The notes beneath the pieces are model-generated. The model was not told the DNA's origin and did not search any database. It worked only from the letters and a program-made list of their open reading frames with translations. This document shows, piece after piece, positions 1 through 7,431 of a stretch of DNA of 46,532 nt. The DNA lies in assembly GCA_002328035.1 (NCBI GenBank), contig DCVL01000009.1:1-46532 (forward strand), read 5' to 3'. Position numbers and translations under genes: made by a program. The DNA is from Geobacter sp. UBA2189 (lineage in GTDB: Bacteria > Desulfobacterota > Desulfuromonadia > Geobacterales > Pseudopelobacteraceae). Each line of letters begins with the position of its first letter. Within the stretch, counting starts at the first letter, position 1.

Positions 1-22
1 GCTCTTGAATTAGAAATGGAAT

Positions 23-50
23 AACGCCTTACGATTTACCTCTCACGGTT
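23..50. repeat. Degenerate heptamer repeat block (CGCCTTA/CTCTCAC type)
   Basis: Short run of units related to CGCCTCA, overlapping the 3' end of the glycosyltransferase gene. The same family recurs at 2031, 2396, 3934, 4381 and inside asnB. Only a few units are present here, so the call rests on similarity to the longer blocks. Confidence 0.5.
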
Positions 51-1170
51 TCATCATCTCTTTATATACCGCCAAAGTTTGTTCAATCACTATCTCCTGA
101 GTAAACTCCCTCACCACCATTTCACGCCCTTTGGCTCCCATCTCCCTGCGCAGCTCAGGATTTTCAATCAGCAGATTAATGGCATCTGCCAAGGCGGCGG
201 CATCTTTAGGGGGTACCAGCAGACCATTTAACTTGTGCCTGACAATTTCACGACAACCAGGCATATCAGTCGTTACAATCGGGCGTCCACACGCTGCTGC
301 TTCTATCAATACTTTGGGAATTCCTTCGCCATATGTTGATGGCAAACAAACCAGATGCGACTGGACAAACACCTGCGGCATATCATTTCGTTTTCCCCAC
401 CACTCAACCAAGCCTGACTCATTCCAATGGTTTAAGGTTTCTTCCGAAATTGATTTCGGGTTTTCAACATCACCATCGCCAACCAGCACAAATCTGGCAG
501 TAATACCTCTTTTTTTTATTAACTCTGCGGCTTTAACAAACTCACCAACACCTTTGTCCCACAACATGCGAGAAGCCAGCAGAATAGTTATAATACCAGA
601 AGGTTCTTCGGTCACAGTATATTGCGAAACATCAACACCGGATCCAGGTATTAGCGAAACATGTTCAGGAGAAATAAGACCAGAAGTCAGAAACAACTTA
701 AGGTCATCAGGGTTCTGTAAAATTAATCGACTTCCTTTGTATCCCAAAAAAAATCGCAAACTAGCAGAAATTATTGGACGAAGTAATTTTGCCTTAACCT
801 GGTCAGAGCTAAAAATAAAGCCCAATCCGGCCAAGGCATTTACCACCCGACATCTGCCTGTAAACAATGCAGCGATACTGCCATACAAGACCGGTTTCAT
901 CGCCACCTGATGCACTATGTCCGGTTTTTCAGCACGGTAGACCCTGATTACAGAGAGCAGGGTCTTCAGTTCCTTAATTGGGTTTAAACTGCGACGCTGT
1001 AGATCAAGCGGGATCACCCTGATGCCAGCGGCCTCAATGATCTCTCGATGGGCGTGTAGATGGGTAAGAATGGCTACATCATAACCAGCTTTTTTTGCTG
1101 CAGCGGCTAATTGCAGACGGTGAGAGCAGAAGTACCAGTCTTCGGTTATGAAAAAGAGGAGTTTAGGCAT
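43..1170 (-). CDS. Glycosyltransferase family 4 (PglA-like)
   Basis: A 375-residue GT-B retaining glycosyltransferase that probably adds a hexose or N-acetylhexosamine to a lipid-linked surface-polysaccharide intermediate at the cytoplasmic face of the membrane. The N-terminus MPKLLFFITEDWYFCSHRL is typical of PglA-like enzymes; the C-terminal donor domain has LLASRMLWDKGVGEFV and the E-x7-E motif in GEGIPKVLIEAA. I start it at the ATG at 1170: an upstream TTG at 1206 would add 12 poorly conserved residues, and a 132-bp duplicate at 2264-2395 begins exactly at this ATG. It is the last gene seen of the minus-strand operon, separated from asnB by inserted cassettes. Donor and acceptor cannot be read from sequence. 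Confidence 0.88.
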   Translation of the reverse strand: MPKLLFFITEDWYFCSHRLQLAAAAKKAGYDVAILTHLHAHREIIEAAGIRVIPLDLQRRSLNPIKELKTLLSVIRVYRAEKPDIVHQVAMKPVLYGSIAALFTGRCRVVNALAGLGFIFSSDQVKAKLLRPIISASLRFFLGYKGSRLILQNPDDLKLFLTSGLISPEHVSLIPGSGVDVSQYTVTEEPSGIITILLASRMLWDKGVGEFVKAAELIKKRGITARFVLVGDGDVENPKSISEETLNHWNESGLVEWWGKRNDMPQVFVQSHLVCLPSTYGEGIPKVLIEAAACGRPIVTTDMPGCREIVRHKLNGLLVPPKDAAALADAINLLIENPELRREMGAKGREMVVREFTQEIVIEQTLAVYKEMMKP

Positions 1171-1226
1171 AGTTTGCGTCGAAGACAAAGATTTTTTCTT
1201 TTGCAATCAGGTTGGGGATCACAGGG

Positions 1227-1634
1227 TTATGGATGAACAATTACGGGGAGTTTCAGGAGAACCAGCTGGAACACTTTTAGGGAAGCATCAAAGGCCTCTC
1301 GATATTCATCTGCATCAGGCTCCACATAATCACCTGGGTAGCGGAACTCAACTGCCAACGGCGTTAAAATACGGGCAGCTTCAATGCATACACCCAAAGA
1401 TGAGTCCTCTTCAGCTGCTTGTAAGATCAACACCTCAATATCGTGTGTCTTCTCAAAGCGAACATCGTGAAAGAGCAGATACCCCTTAAGCGCCTTTTCT
1501 GCTGCTTGCTGACAGTGATATGCCGCCGTGTCCAGCAGGGGCACTTCTGCACCAGCCAACTCTTGGGCAGAGAGCAGATCTCGTTTGGCCTTCACAAGCC
1601 AACTTCTGGTGAGCTCTGCTTTAGCTTCGTTCAT
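1227..1634 (-). CDS. HEPN domain protein (partner of MNT nucleotidyltransferase)
   Basis: A 135-residue all-helical HEPN protein (PF05168 type). The helix W..KAKRDLLSAQ is followed by YHCQQAAEKALKGYL and RFEKTHDIEVL, which supplies the R-x4-H signature. In characterised pairs HEPN proteins act as RNases restrained by the neighbouring nucleotidyltransferase. I start at the ATG at 1634, which overlaps the MNT stop codon by 14 bases and suggests translational coupling; an ATG at 1727 would bury 31 residues in the MNT gene. The pair is inserted between scraps of asnB and the glycosyltransferase, so it is a cargo cassette, not part of polysaccharide synthesis. Confidence 0.85.
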   Translation of the reverse strand: MNEAKAELTRSWLVKAKRDLLSAQELAGAEVPLLDTAAYHCQQAAEKALKGYLLFHDVRFEKTHDIEVLILQAAEEDSSLGVCIEAARILTPLAVEFRYPGDYVEPDADEYREAFDASLKVFQLVLLKLPVIVHP

Positions 1635-1956
1635 ACAACAACCGCCCTTTCTCAAATATCTGGCTTTCCAAAGAGGCATACACATGGCGATACTTTTCCG
1701 CTTCCATGCGTGTTCGAACGAGAACATCCTTGGGAACGCTCATTCCGCCAAGACAGGTGAGTGCGCGCCGTGCCCTTTGCAATGGGCGTTGATCACTCTC
1801 AGGTATAATGACATACAGATCAACATCGCTGTCTTCTGTCGGCACACCCCAAGCATTTGATCCAAAAAGGATAATCCTGTCCGGATCAAACTCTGCTACA
1901 AGCCGGGCTGTCATATCATGCAGTATATTTTCATCCAGCTGCTTCATGAGTAACAT
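1621..1956 (-). CDS. MNT-type nucleotidyltransferase (antitoxin-like)
   Basis: A 111-residue minimal nucleotidyltransferase. The motif ILFGSNAWGVPTEDSDVDL contains GS and the D-x-D metal-binding pair, so the active site looks intact. In HepT/MntA-like systems this protein neutralises the HEPN RNase, sometimes by AMPylating it. It lies directly upstream of, and overlaps, the HEPN gene. Start at ATG 1956; a second ATG at 1947 is possible because neither has a clear ribosome-binding site. Upstream DNA (1957-2030) has no recognisable gene. Confidence 0.85.
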   Translation of the reverse strand: MLLMKQLDENILHDMTARLVAEFDPDRIILFGSNAWGVPTEDSDVDLYVIIPESDQRPLQRARRALTCLGGMSVPKDVLVRTRMEAEKYRHVYASLESQIFEKGRLLYERS

Positions 1957-2030
1957 CTACCATAAAAAAGGAAATTAGTGCCAATAAGTTTCATTGTTGG
2001 CGCCTGTCCAGAAAAAAACGGCGATTCATC

Positions 2031-2066
2031 TCGCCTCCACGCCTCACCGGTTTTAACGCCTCACGG
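2031..2066. repeat. Heptamer repeat block between MNT cassette and asnB scrap
   Basis: Units of the form CGCCTCA/CGCCTCC in tandem, continuing into the asnB-derived duplicate. Positions 2039-2066 match 4491-4518, so this block was copied together with the end of asnB. Confidence 0.7.
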
Positions 2067-2216
2067 TTTTTGAGCTTTAAGCCATGCCTGAAACATCAAC
2101 AGATCCCACAAGTAATATGACCAGTTCCTTTTACCGGCAAGATGCTCATTCCACTTCTGCCTGATTGGTGCAGGATTAAAGAACCCTTCCTGGCGCATGC
2201 GAGACTCATCTGCAAA
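2039..2216 (-). pseudogene. Duplicated 3' fragment of asnB
   Basis: Positions 2039-2205 match 4491-4657 with only about two differences in 167 bases, including the asnB stop codon and the final roughly 48 codons. Similarity decays after 2206. It carries no start and no catalytic part, so it is a dead fragment. Same strand as the parent gene. It lies beside a 5' fragment of the glycosyltransferase gene, pointing to a collapsed duplication. Confidence 0.9.
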
Positions 2217-2263
2217 CATCTATCCCCCAAGCTTAAATGCCAGCCAGCAATGTTTCAGTATCG

Positions 2264-2395
2264 GATCTCTCGATGGGCGTGTAGATGGGTAAGAATGGCT
2301 ACATCATAACCAGCTTTTTTTGCTGCAGCGGCTAATTGCAGACGGTGAGAGCAGAAGTACCAGTCTTCGGTTATGAAAAAGAGGAGTTTAGGCAT
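2264..2395 (-). pseudogene. Duplicated 5' fragment of the GT4 gene
   Basis: These 132 bases appear identical to 1039-1170, the first 44 codons of the intact glycosyltransferase, beginning exactly at its ATG. The reading frame runs off into unrelated sequence, so no functional enzyme is made. The ATG follows the stop codon of the sugar-transferase fragment by one base, which suggests that these two genes were once adjacent. Confidence 0.92.
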
Positions 2396-2460
2396 CTTAG
2401 AGTCCGTCAGGGGGTAACTGCCGTAAGGCGTTAACATCGGTAAGGGGTGAGGAGTTAGGC
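2396..2460. repeat. Heptamer repeat block inside sugar-transferase remnant
   Basis: Contains GTAAGGCG, GTAAGGGG, TGAGGAG and TTAGGCAG-type units. It replaces the C-terminal coding part of the sugar-transferase remnant and ends at the ATG of the glycosyltransferase fragment. Confidence 0.65.
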
Positions 2461-2650
2461 AGCAGATTACCGGCTGCATCCCGATCATTGGTCATGGTAC
2501 GGAATTTATACATCATGAACGGTCTGCCCTGCAAACTGGGGCGTTTCTGGCGGAAAAAACCGGCGAGCCGAGTTTACAACGCACCAGCAAGCTCGGCAGT
2601 AGCAGCCCGAAGATGGTGGCAGTGAAGTCAAAAAGTCGCTTAATACTCAT
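2396..2650 (-). pseudogene. Initiating sugar transferase (PglC/WbaP-type) remnant
   Basis: On the minus strand from the ATG at 2650, the reading MSIKRLFDFTATIFGLLLP then CKLGSPVF, continued after a one-base frame shift in a T-run by FRQKRPSLQGRPF and MMYKFRTMTNDRDAAGNLLP, is the membrane anchor and start of the catalytic domain of the bacterial sugar transferase family (PF02397), which loads the first sugar phosphate onto undecaprenyl phosphate. The anchor helix is shortened, the frame is broken, and the domain is cut off after about 60 residues by heptamer repeats. No intact copy lies in this window, so the operon must obtain its initiating enzyme elsewhere. Confidence 0.82.
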
Positions 2651-3828
2651 GGAAGCGGTTTCCATTGCGGTAAGGCAAGATTGATCGCCGGAACTACGGT
2701 TATACCTTCAGCCAGAGGCCACGGATCGCCCTCGCCATGGCAGAAGACGTACAGATGATGCAAGGCCAGTGTGTCCCGGGCAGAGCGCATAGAATGAGTA
2801 ACTCTGGGCGAACGTGTCAGTTTGATTTCAAAGCCGAGCCGTACGCCATCTCTATGTATCAGCAAATCAAGTTCAGCTCCGGTATGCACACTCCAGAAAA
2901 ACAGTTCACCACGACCGGCTCCCGTGCGCCTGATAATCTCACGCACCAGAAAACCTTCCCAAGACGCGCCGCACTTGGGGTGTGCCAGAAGCTCATCCTG
3001 TCCAGTCACACTGAGCAACGTGTGCAGGATGCCCGAATCAGCAATATAAACCTTCTGAGCTTTTACCTCGCGTTTGCCAAGATTTGTGTGCCAGGGAGGA
3101 AGCCGAAAAACCATGTAGGTTCCTTCCAGTATATCCAGATAGCGTGATACGGTTTTATCACTCACCCCGAGTGATCGCGCCAGCTCAGATCCGTTCCAGG
3201 TCTGGCCGTGGTAATGGGCAAGCATGGTCCAGAAGCGGCGCAGGGTAAGCGCTGGCAGGTTAATGCCCAGCTGTGGCAGATCTCGTTCAAGATAGGTGCG
3301 AATAAATGCTTCACGCCACGCTCTGCTGGCGGCTGGATTGTGCGCCAGTAGGGATCGGGGAAAACCACCCCGCAGCCAACGCTCATCTAGCCAGTTGTTA
3401 TCCGAGCGAACCGTCCCGATTTCAACCAGAGCCAATCCGTCTATTTCATGAAATAGCACCCTGCCAGCCAGGCTTTCAGATGTTTGTCGCATTAACTCTG
3501 GCGCTGCGCTCCCTAAAATCAGGAAGCGAGCCGGGACTTCAGGGCGATCAGCCAGTACCCTGAGGAGTGGAAAAAGGTCAGGACGGGTCTGTATCTCATC
3601 CAAAATTACCAGACCGGTCAGCGACCGCAGGGCAAAGGATGGGTCTGAAAGGCGAGCCTGATCATCAGGATCCTCCAGATCAAAATGCTTGACCGGGCCA
3701 GGCCAATCTGAAGCCAACTGCCGTGCCAAGGTCGTTTTGCCAACCTGACGTGGCCCGAGCATGGCGACGACAGGAAAATGCGCCAAACCTTCGAGAAGTC
3801 GAGAAATATGATCTGTGCGTGGAATCAT
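2647..3828 (-). CDS. AAA ATPase with DUF4143 domain
   Basis: A 393-residue protein of the AAA_14 plus DUF4143 class. The Walker A motif GPRQVGKTT is at residues 25-33 (Lys31), Walker B LVILDEIQ at 73-80, and a winged-helix-like stretch SELARSLGVSDKTVSRYL precedes a C-terminal domain with a PD-(D/E)XK-like nuclease fold in family members. Cellular role is unknown for this family; they occur as singletons in accessory DNA and are suspected of defence or selfish-element functions. It is inserted between asnB and the glycosyltransferase on the operon strand. A 57-bp inverted repeat begins three bases upstream of the start codon. Length is normal for the family. Confidence 0.88.
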   Translation of the reverse strand: MIPRTDHISRLLEGLAHFPVVAMLGPRQVGKTTLARQLASDWPGPVKHFDLEDPDDQARLSDPSFALRSLTGLVILDEIQTRPDLFPLLRVLADRPEVPARFLILGSAAPELMRQTSESLAGRVLFHEIDGLALVEIGTVRSDNNWLDERWLRGGFPRSLLAHNPAASRAWREAFIRTYLERDLPQLGINLPALTLRRFWTMLAHYHGQTWNGSELARSLGVSDKTVSRYLDILEGTYMVFRLPPWHTNLGKREVKAQKVYIADSGILHTLLSVTGQDELLAHPKCGASWEGFLVREIIRRTGAGRGELFFWSVHTGAELDLLIHRDGVRLGFEIKLTRSPRVTHSMRSARDTLALHHLYVFCHGEGDPWPLAEGITVVPAINLALPQWKPLP

Positions 3829-3830
3829 AT

Positions 3831-3887
3831 TTTTCTTTTACCATGAAAATTCGGATATTGAAACCGAAATTTCATGGTAAAAGAAAA
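3831..3887. promoter_or_regulatory. Near-perfect 24-bp inverted repeat upstream of DUF4143 ATPase
   Basis: Arms 3831-3854 and 3864-3887 match at 23 of 24 positions around a 9-base loop; the core is TTTTACCATGAAA. It lies just before the ATPase start, so it could be an operator, a leader hairpin that limits translation, or an end of the inserted cassette. It is not followed by a T-run in the direction expected of a terminator of the upstream gene. Confidence 0.75.
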
Positions 3888-3933
3888 GCCCTCCATGATT
3901 CAGCTAGTCCTTGCTGCAGTAGGAATAGTAGCA

Positions 3934-4024
3934 GAGGGGTTAACAGCCGTAAGGCGTGAGGAGTCAGGCGTTAAAGTCCGTGAGGGGTGAGTCGTTAACT
4001 TCGGTGAAGCGTGGGGAGTTAGGA
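3934..4024. repeat. Heptamer repeat block between ATPase and IVP gene
   Basis: Tandem degenerate 7-mers: TAAGGCG, TGAGGAG, TCAGGCG, then GTGAGGGG, GTGAGTCG, GTGAAGCG and GGGAGTTAGG. The block runs into the 3' end of the IVP gene and encodes its last roughly 20 residues. Confidence 0.75.
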
Positions 4025-4377
4025 GATTTGATGGAACGGATCAGACCGCTCAACATCTTGTCCACTCGCATCACCATCAGGTCAAGCTGCTTCCAGCATT
4101 CCGCAGAAAGAAAACCAAGCTCCCGTGACAATTCAAGCTGGGTATCCAACTCACTCAATGAGCCCTGTGCAATATGCAGAAAATTGACAAACTCCTTCTT
4201 CGTCTGCCGAGCCGCACCCTCGGCAATATTACTGGGCACACTTACCGCAGCCCGGCGTATCTGATCCGTCAGACTATACTTTTCAACAGCCGGGAAATCC
4301 GCCGTTGCCTTATACACCTCTTTAACCAGCAGCATAGCCAGTTTCCAGGCATCAAGTTTTTTATGCGGTTTATCCAT
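3964..4377 (-). CDS. Four-helix-bundle protein of the 23S rRNA IVP family
   Basis: A 137-residue member of the 23S rRNA intervening-sequence protein family, a four-helix bundle. The signature LDAWKLAMLLVKEVYKATA, then SLTDQIRRAAVSVPSNIAEG and LHIAQGSLSELDTQLEL, is typical. The family takes its name from proteins encoded in rRNA insertions, but most copies, like this one, stand alone in accessory DNA and have no proven function. The natural protein would end near residue 117; the tail from RSIKSPNSPRF onward is encoded by heptamer repeats, so the gene's end has been rewritten by the repeat. It sits as a cassette between asnB and the ATPase. Confidence 0.88.
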   Translation of the reverse strand: MDKPHKKLDAWKLAMLLVKEVYKATADFPAVEKYSLTDQIRRAAVSVPSNIAEGAARQTKKEFVNFLHIAQGSLSELDTQLELSRELGFLSAECWKQLDLMVMRVDKMLSGLIRSIKSPNSPRFTEVNDSPLTDFNA

Positions 4378-4380
4378 GTT

Positions 4381-4520
4381 GTTCCGCCTTACGCCTAACT
4401 GATTTTCCCGCCTCTCGCCTCACCGAAGTTAACGCCTCCCGCTTTCCCCTTACGCCTTCACGCCTTACGCCTCACGGTCTTTCCCCCCTCACGCCTCACC
4501 GGTTTTAACGCCTCACGGTT
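4381..4520. repeat. Longest heptamer repeat block, between IVP gene and asnB
   Basis: About 140 bases of CGCCTCA, CGCCTTA, CGCCTCC and related units (plus-strand reading), with an internal near-duplicate pattern. It covers the asnB stop codon. Part of it (4491-4520) was copied to 2039-2068. No gene lies here. Confidence 0.8.
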
Positions 4521-6531
4521 TTTGAGCTTCAAGCCATGCCTGAAACATCAACAGATCCCACAAGTAATATGACCAGTTCCTTTTACCGGCAAGATGCTCA
4601 TTCCACTTCTGCCTGATTGGTGCAGGATTAAAGAACCCTTCCTGGTGCATGCGAGACGCATCCAGCAAACACTCTGCCCAATCCCGCAGTGGCCCGCGCA
4701 ACCAGCTTTCGATTGGCACACCAAAACCTGTCTTGGGGCGTTCGATCAACTGCTTTGGCACATACTTATACAGCACCTGTCGCAGCAGCCATTTGCCTTG
4801 CCCATTCCGTATTTTCATTTTTAAAGGCAAGCGCCAAGCAAACTCAACCACCCGATGATCAAGAAACGGCACCCGTGTTTCCAGGCTCACCCCCATTGCC
4901 GCCCGATCCACTTTGACCAGAATATCATCAGGCAGATAACTCATGCTATCCAGATACATCATCTGATTATCGAAATCCGTCAGGTAGGGCCAAGACGCCG
5001 GAGAACTCATCACCGTTGGCGGCTCGGTTGCCCCCAAGACAACATCTGCTGGCTGCTTCCAGTGTGATAGCATCTGCCGATACAGGGTTATCGGGGTATC
5101 ATACGTCACCATCTCAGCCAGCTTGTGCATCCGGTCGCCAAATGCCTCCAACCGGCGTGATGCAGGCAAAAATGCAGCAAATGCATCCCAACCTGCGGGA
5201 GGAACAGCCTTCATAGCAGATGAGACAAGTGGACGCATTCTCTTTGGTATCCTGCTAATCTTGCTCCAGATTGAGTTAGCCAGAAAATAGCGCCCATACC
5301 CGCCAAACAGTTCATCACCCGCATCACCGGAAAGGCTGACCTTTACATGCTGCCGGGTCATCTGCGAAACCAGAAAGGTCGGAATCTGTGATGAATCTGA
5401 AAACGGTTCGTCATACAGAGCAGGCAATCTCGGAATTACCTCAAGCGCATCATGTGGCGTCACATACAGCTCGGTATGTTTGGTCCCCAAATGCCTGGCA
5501 ACCGCCCTTGCGTGTTCTGCTTCATTGTATTTCTTTTCATTGAATCCAATGGTGAAGGTTTGCACCGGACGGCTCGTTTGAACCTGCATAAGCGCCACAA
5601 TGGCAGAGGAGTCCACCCCGCCGGAAAGAAACGCCCCCAGCGGCACATCAGCCTCCATCTGTTGCCGTACCGAGTTACGCAAAAGCTTTTCCAGCTCTTC
5701 AGCGGCTTCGTTGTCCGATCCAGTGAAAACATTGGCTGTGCCGCTGGCCACCGCCTGACTCAGCGACCAATAGGGGGTTGGTTCCGGCAGACTTCCGGTC
5801 TCTTGAGTTGCCTTATTCAAGGTAAGTATGGTGCCGGGCAACAGCTTGCAGATGCCTTTAAACACTGAATAAGGGGCTGGGATATAATTATGCCGCAGAT
5901 AAAGTGCAAGCGAATCACGGTTAATCTCTCCCCTCCAGGAAGGATGAACACGCAGTGCCTTCAATTCAGATCCAAACAAGAAGGTATTACCCTGCCAGCC
6001 GTAATAAAGTGGCTTCTCCCCCATGCGGTCACGCGCCAGGGTTAGCACACGTTCATCACGATCCCACACGGCAAAGGCAAACATACCTACAGATTTCTGG
6101 ATAGTATTTTTGATCCCCCACTGGTCGAAGCCTGCCAATAGCGTTTCGGTGTCAGAGTGGCCACGCCAGTCGGTAAGGCATGAGGAGTGAGAGGTGTGGG
6201 GTGAGGCGTGAGGCGTAAAATCTCGTGAGGGGTGAGGGGTGAGGGGTGAGGCGTCAATTTGCGAGCGCAACTCTATATGATTGTATATTTCGCCGTTAAA
6301 GACGATCACATAGCGACCAGAAGAGGAAACCATTGGCTGATGCCCGGCTGGTGAAAGATCCAGGATAGACAAACGTCTATGGCTTAACCCCACCCCGGCT
6401 GATTCATCCAGCCAGATCCCGCTATCATCCGGTCCACGGTGCCGAATGGCCTGCCCCATCCGTTCACCAATGGCACGACCGTTTTCAGGGTTAAAACCTG
6501 ATCTATCAAAAAATCCGGCAATACCGCACAT
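4513..6531 (-). CDS. asnB: Asparagine synthase (glutamine-hydrolysing) with in-frame repeat insert
   Basis: A 672-residue enzyme using glutamine and ATP to amidate aspartate, or in polysaccharide loci to amidate a sugar acid. Cys2 in MCGIAGFF is the glutaminase nucleophile; RHRGPDDSG and FNGEIYNH complete the N-terminal domain; SGGVDSS at 303-309 is the ATP-pyrophosphatase loop. Residues 93-121 (DASPLTPHPSRDFTPHAS and on) replace the normally short link before RGHSDTE; they are encoded by 87 bases of heptamer repeat and keep the frame. Family members are about 30 residues shorter. The start overlaps the upstream methyltransferase stop by one base, so it belongs to the operon. Activity with the insert is probable because it falls in a surface loop, but unproven. 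Confidence 0.93.
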   Translation of the reverse strand: MCGIAGFFDRSGFNPENGRAIGERMGQAIRHRGPDDSGIWLDESAGVGLSHRRLSILDLSPAGHQPMVSSSGRYVIVFNGEIYNHIELRSQIDASPLTPHPSRDFTPHASPHTSHSSCLTDWRGHSDTETLLAGFDQWGIKNTIQKSVGMFAFAVWDRDERVLTLARDRMGEKPLYYGWQGNTFLFGSELKALRVHPSWRGEINRDSLALYLRHNYIPAPYSVFKGICKLLPGTILTLNKATQETGSLPEPTPYWSLSQAVASGTANVFTGSDNEAAEELEKLLRNSVRQQMEADVPLGAFLSGGVDSSAIVALMQVQTSRPVQTFTIGFNEKKYNEAEHARAVARHLGTKHTELYVTPHDALEVIPRLPALYDEPFSDSSQIPTFLVSQMTRQHVKVSLSGDAGDELFGGYGRYFLANSIWSKISRIPKRMRPLVSSAMKAVPPAGWDAFAAFLPASRRLEAFGDRMHKLAEMVTYDTPITLYRQMLSHWKQPADVVLGATEPPTVMSSPASWPYLTDFDNQMMYLDSMSYLPDDILVKVDRAAMGVSLETRVPFLDHRVVEFAWRLPLKMKIRNGQGKWLLRQVLYKYVPKQLIERPKTGFGVPIESWLRGPLRDWAECLLDASRMHQEGFFNPAPIRQKWNEHLAGKRNWSYYLWDLLMFQAWLEAQKP
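6169..6255. repeat. Heptamer repeat array inside asnB
   Basis: On the minus strand: CGCCTCA, three CCCCTCA, two CGCCTCA, then CCCCACA, CCTCTCA, CTCCTCA and TGCCTTA. The total of 87 bases is a multiple of three although the unit is seven bases, so the frame is preserved. Confidence 0.88.
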
Positions 6532-7415
6532 CAGCCGTTCGCCTTGTGACGCAACACTATATCAAAACCACTAACCAATAAATTTTCATCCGGTAGTGCT
6601 TGGAACTCTACTGCCAAGGCAGAACGTGCAATCGGTAATGTATCCCAACTGATCTTTCGGGGGATCACGCACGCAAAACCAGCCTGCTCAAAAAATGCAA
6701 GCATCTCAGCATAACGAATCCGGTTCGTATAAAACCCTGATCGACTAAACAATGGCCCTTCCCAGGCAGCTTCAGAGAAGCGCAGATTATTAAGCCCACC
6801 ACCCAAGTGGTCTTTTAAATCAACTCGATGGACACATGTCCCATCAGGTTTTAATACACGTTTTAGCTCGCAGACCAATCGGAAAAAATCCAGCTTTGGA
6901 ATATGCTCCAGCACCGCATTAGACAAGCAAAAATCAATCGAATTATCTGGGATCTGTGCCAAAGAAGAAACACCATCAGTTAAATAACACGCATTACATT
7001 TGGTAAGAACATCATCAATATCGGAAAAATCAGTTGAAAAGGGAAGAGTATACCCCTGTTCAAGAAGGTATTGAGCCATGCCGGCATATACAGCAGGATC
7101 TGACATAGCAAAGGCACCGGCATCAACAAGCCAGGTACACCGAACGCCAAACGCACGGGCAATCAACGCTGTAAAAACAGAATCTCCCGGCCCTAACTCA
7201 AGCAGTGCGAAGTTGGTCTCATCATGCAAAGGAAGCTGTAGACCTGCAGTTTTTACGTGCATCAGAAAAGTATCCAGTGCATTTGCCGGCTGGTTCATAT
7301 CACCATGCACAAACAGTCCCAAGCGTTTCCACACGGCATACCCGACAGGAAGACGTGACAACAGAACCTTTGCAGTGATACGCAGCCACCACGGTATTTT
7401 ATTTTTCAAGCCCAT
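6531..7415 (-). CDS. Class I SAM-dependent methyltransferase
   Basis: A 294-residue cytoplasmic methyltransferase. Motif I is ALLELGPGDS near residue 70, the adenine-side acidic residue follows in CTWLVDAGAF, and NSIDFCLSNAVLEHIPKLD then LKRVLKPDGTCVHRVD are the motifs seen in Methyltransf_11-type enzymes. In a polysaccharide operon it may methylate a sugar or the non-reducing end of the chain, but the substrate cannot be read. It is coupled to asnB (one-base overlap) and follows the upstream glycosyltransferase by 16 bases. Confidence 0.83.
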   Translation of the reverse strand: MGLKNKIPWWLRITAKVLLSRLPVGYAVWKRLGLFVHGDMNQPANALDTFLMHVKTAGLQLPLHDETNFALLELGPGDSVFTALIARAFGVRCTWLVDAGAFAMSDPAVYAGMAQYLLEQGYTLPFSTDFSDIDDVLTKCNACYLTDGVSSLAQIPDNSIDFCLSNAVLEHIPKLDFFRLVCELKRVLKPDGTCVHRVDLKDHLGGGLNNLRFSEAAWEGPLFSRSGFYTNRIRYAEMLAFFEQAGFACVIPRKISWDTLPIARSALAVEFQALPDENLLVSGFDIVLRHKANG

Positions 7416-7431
7416 CTTCCGCCACCCAGTT

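Noticed and set aside
131..910. Long plus-strand open frame opposite the GT4 gene
   Set aside because: Antisense shadow; the minus strand has clear GT4 motifs and the plus reading has none.
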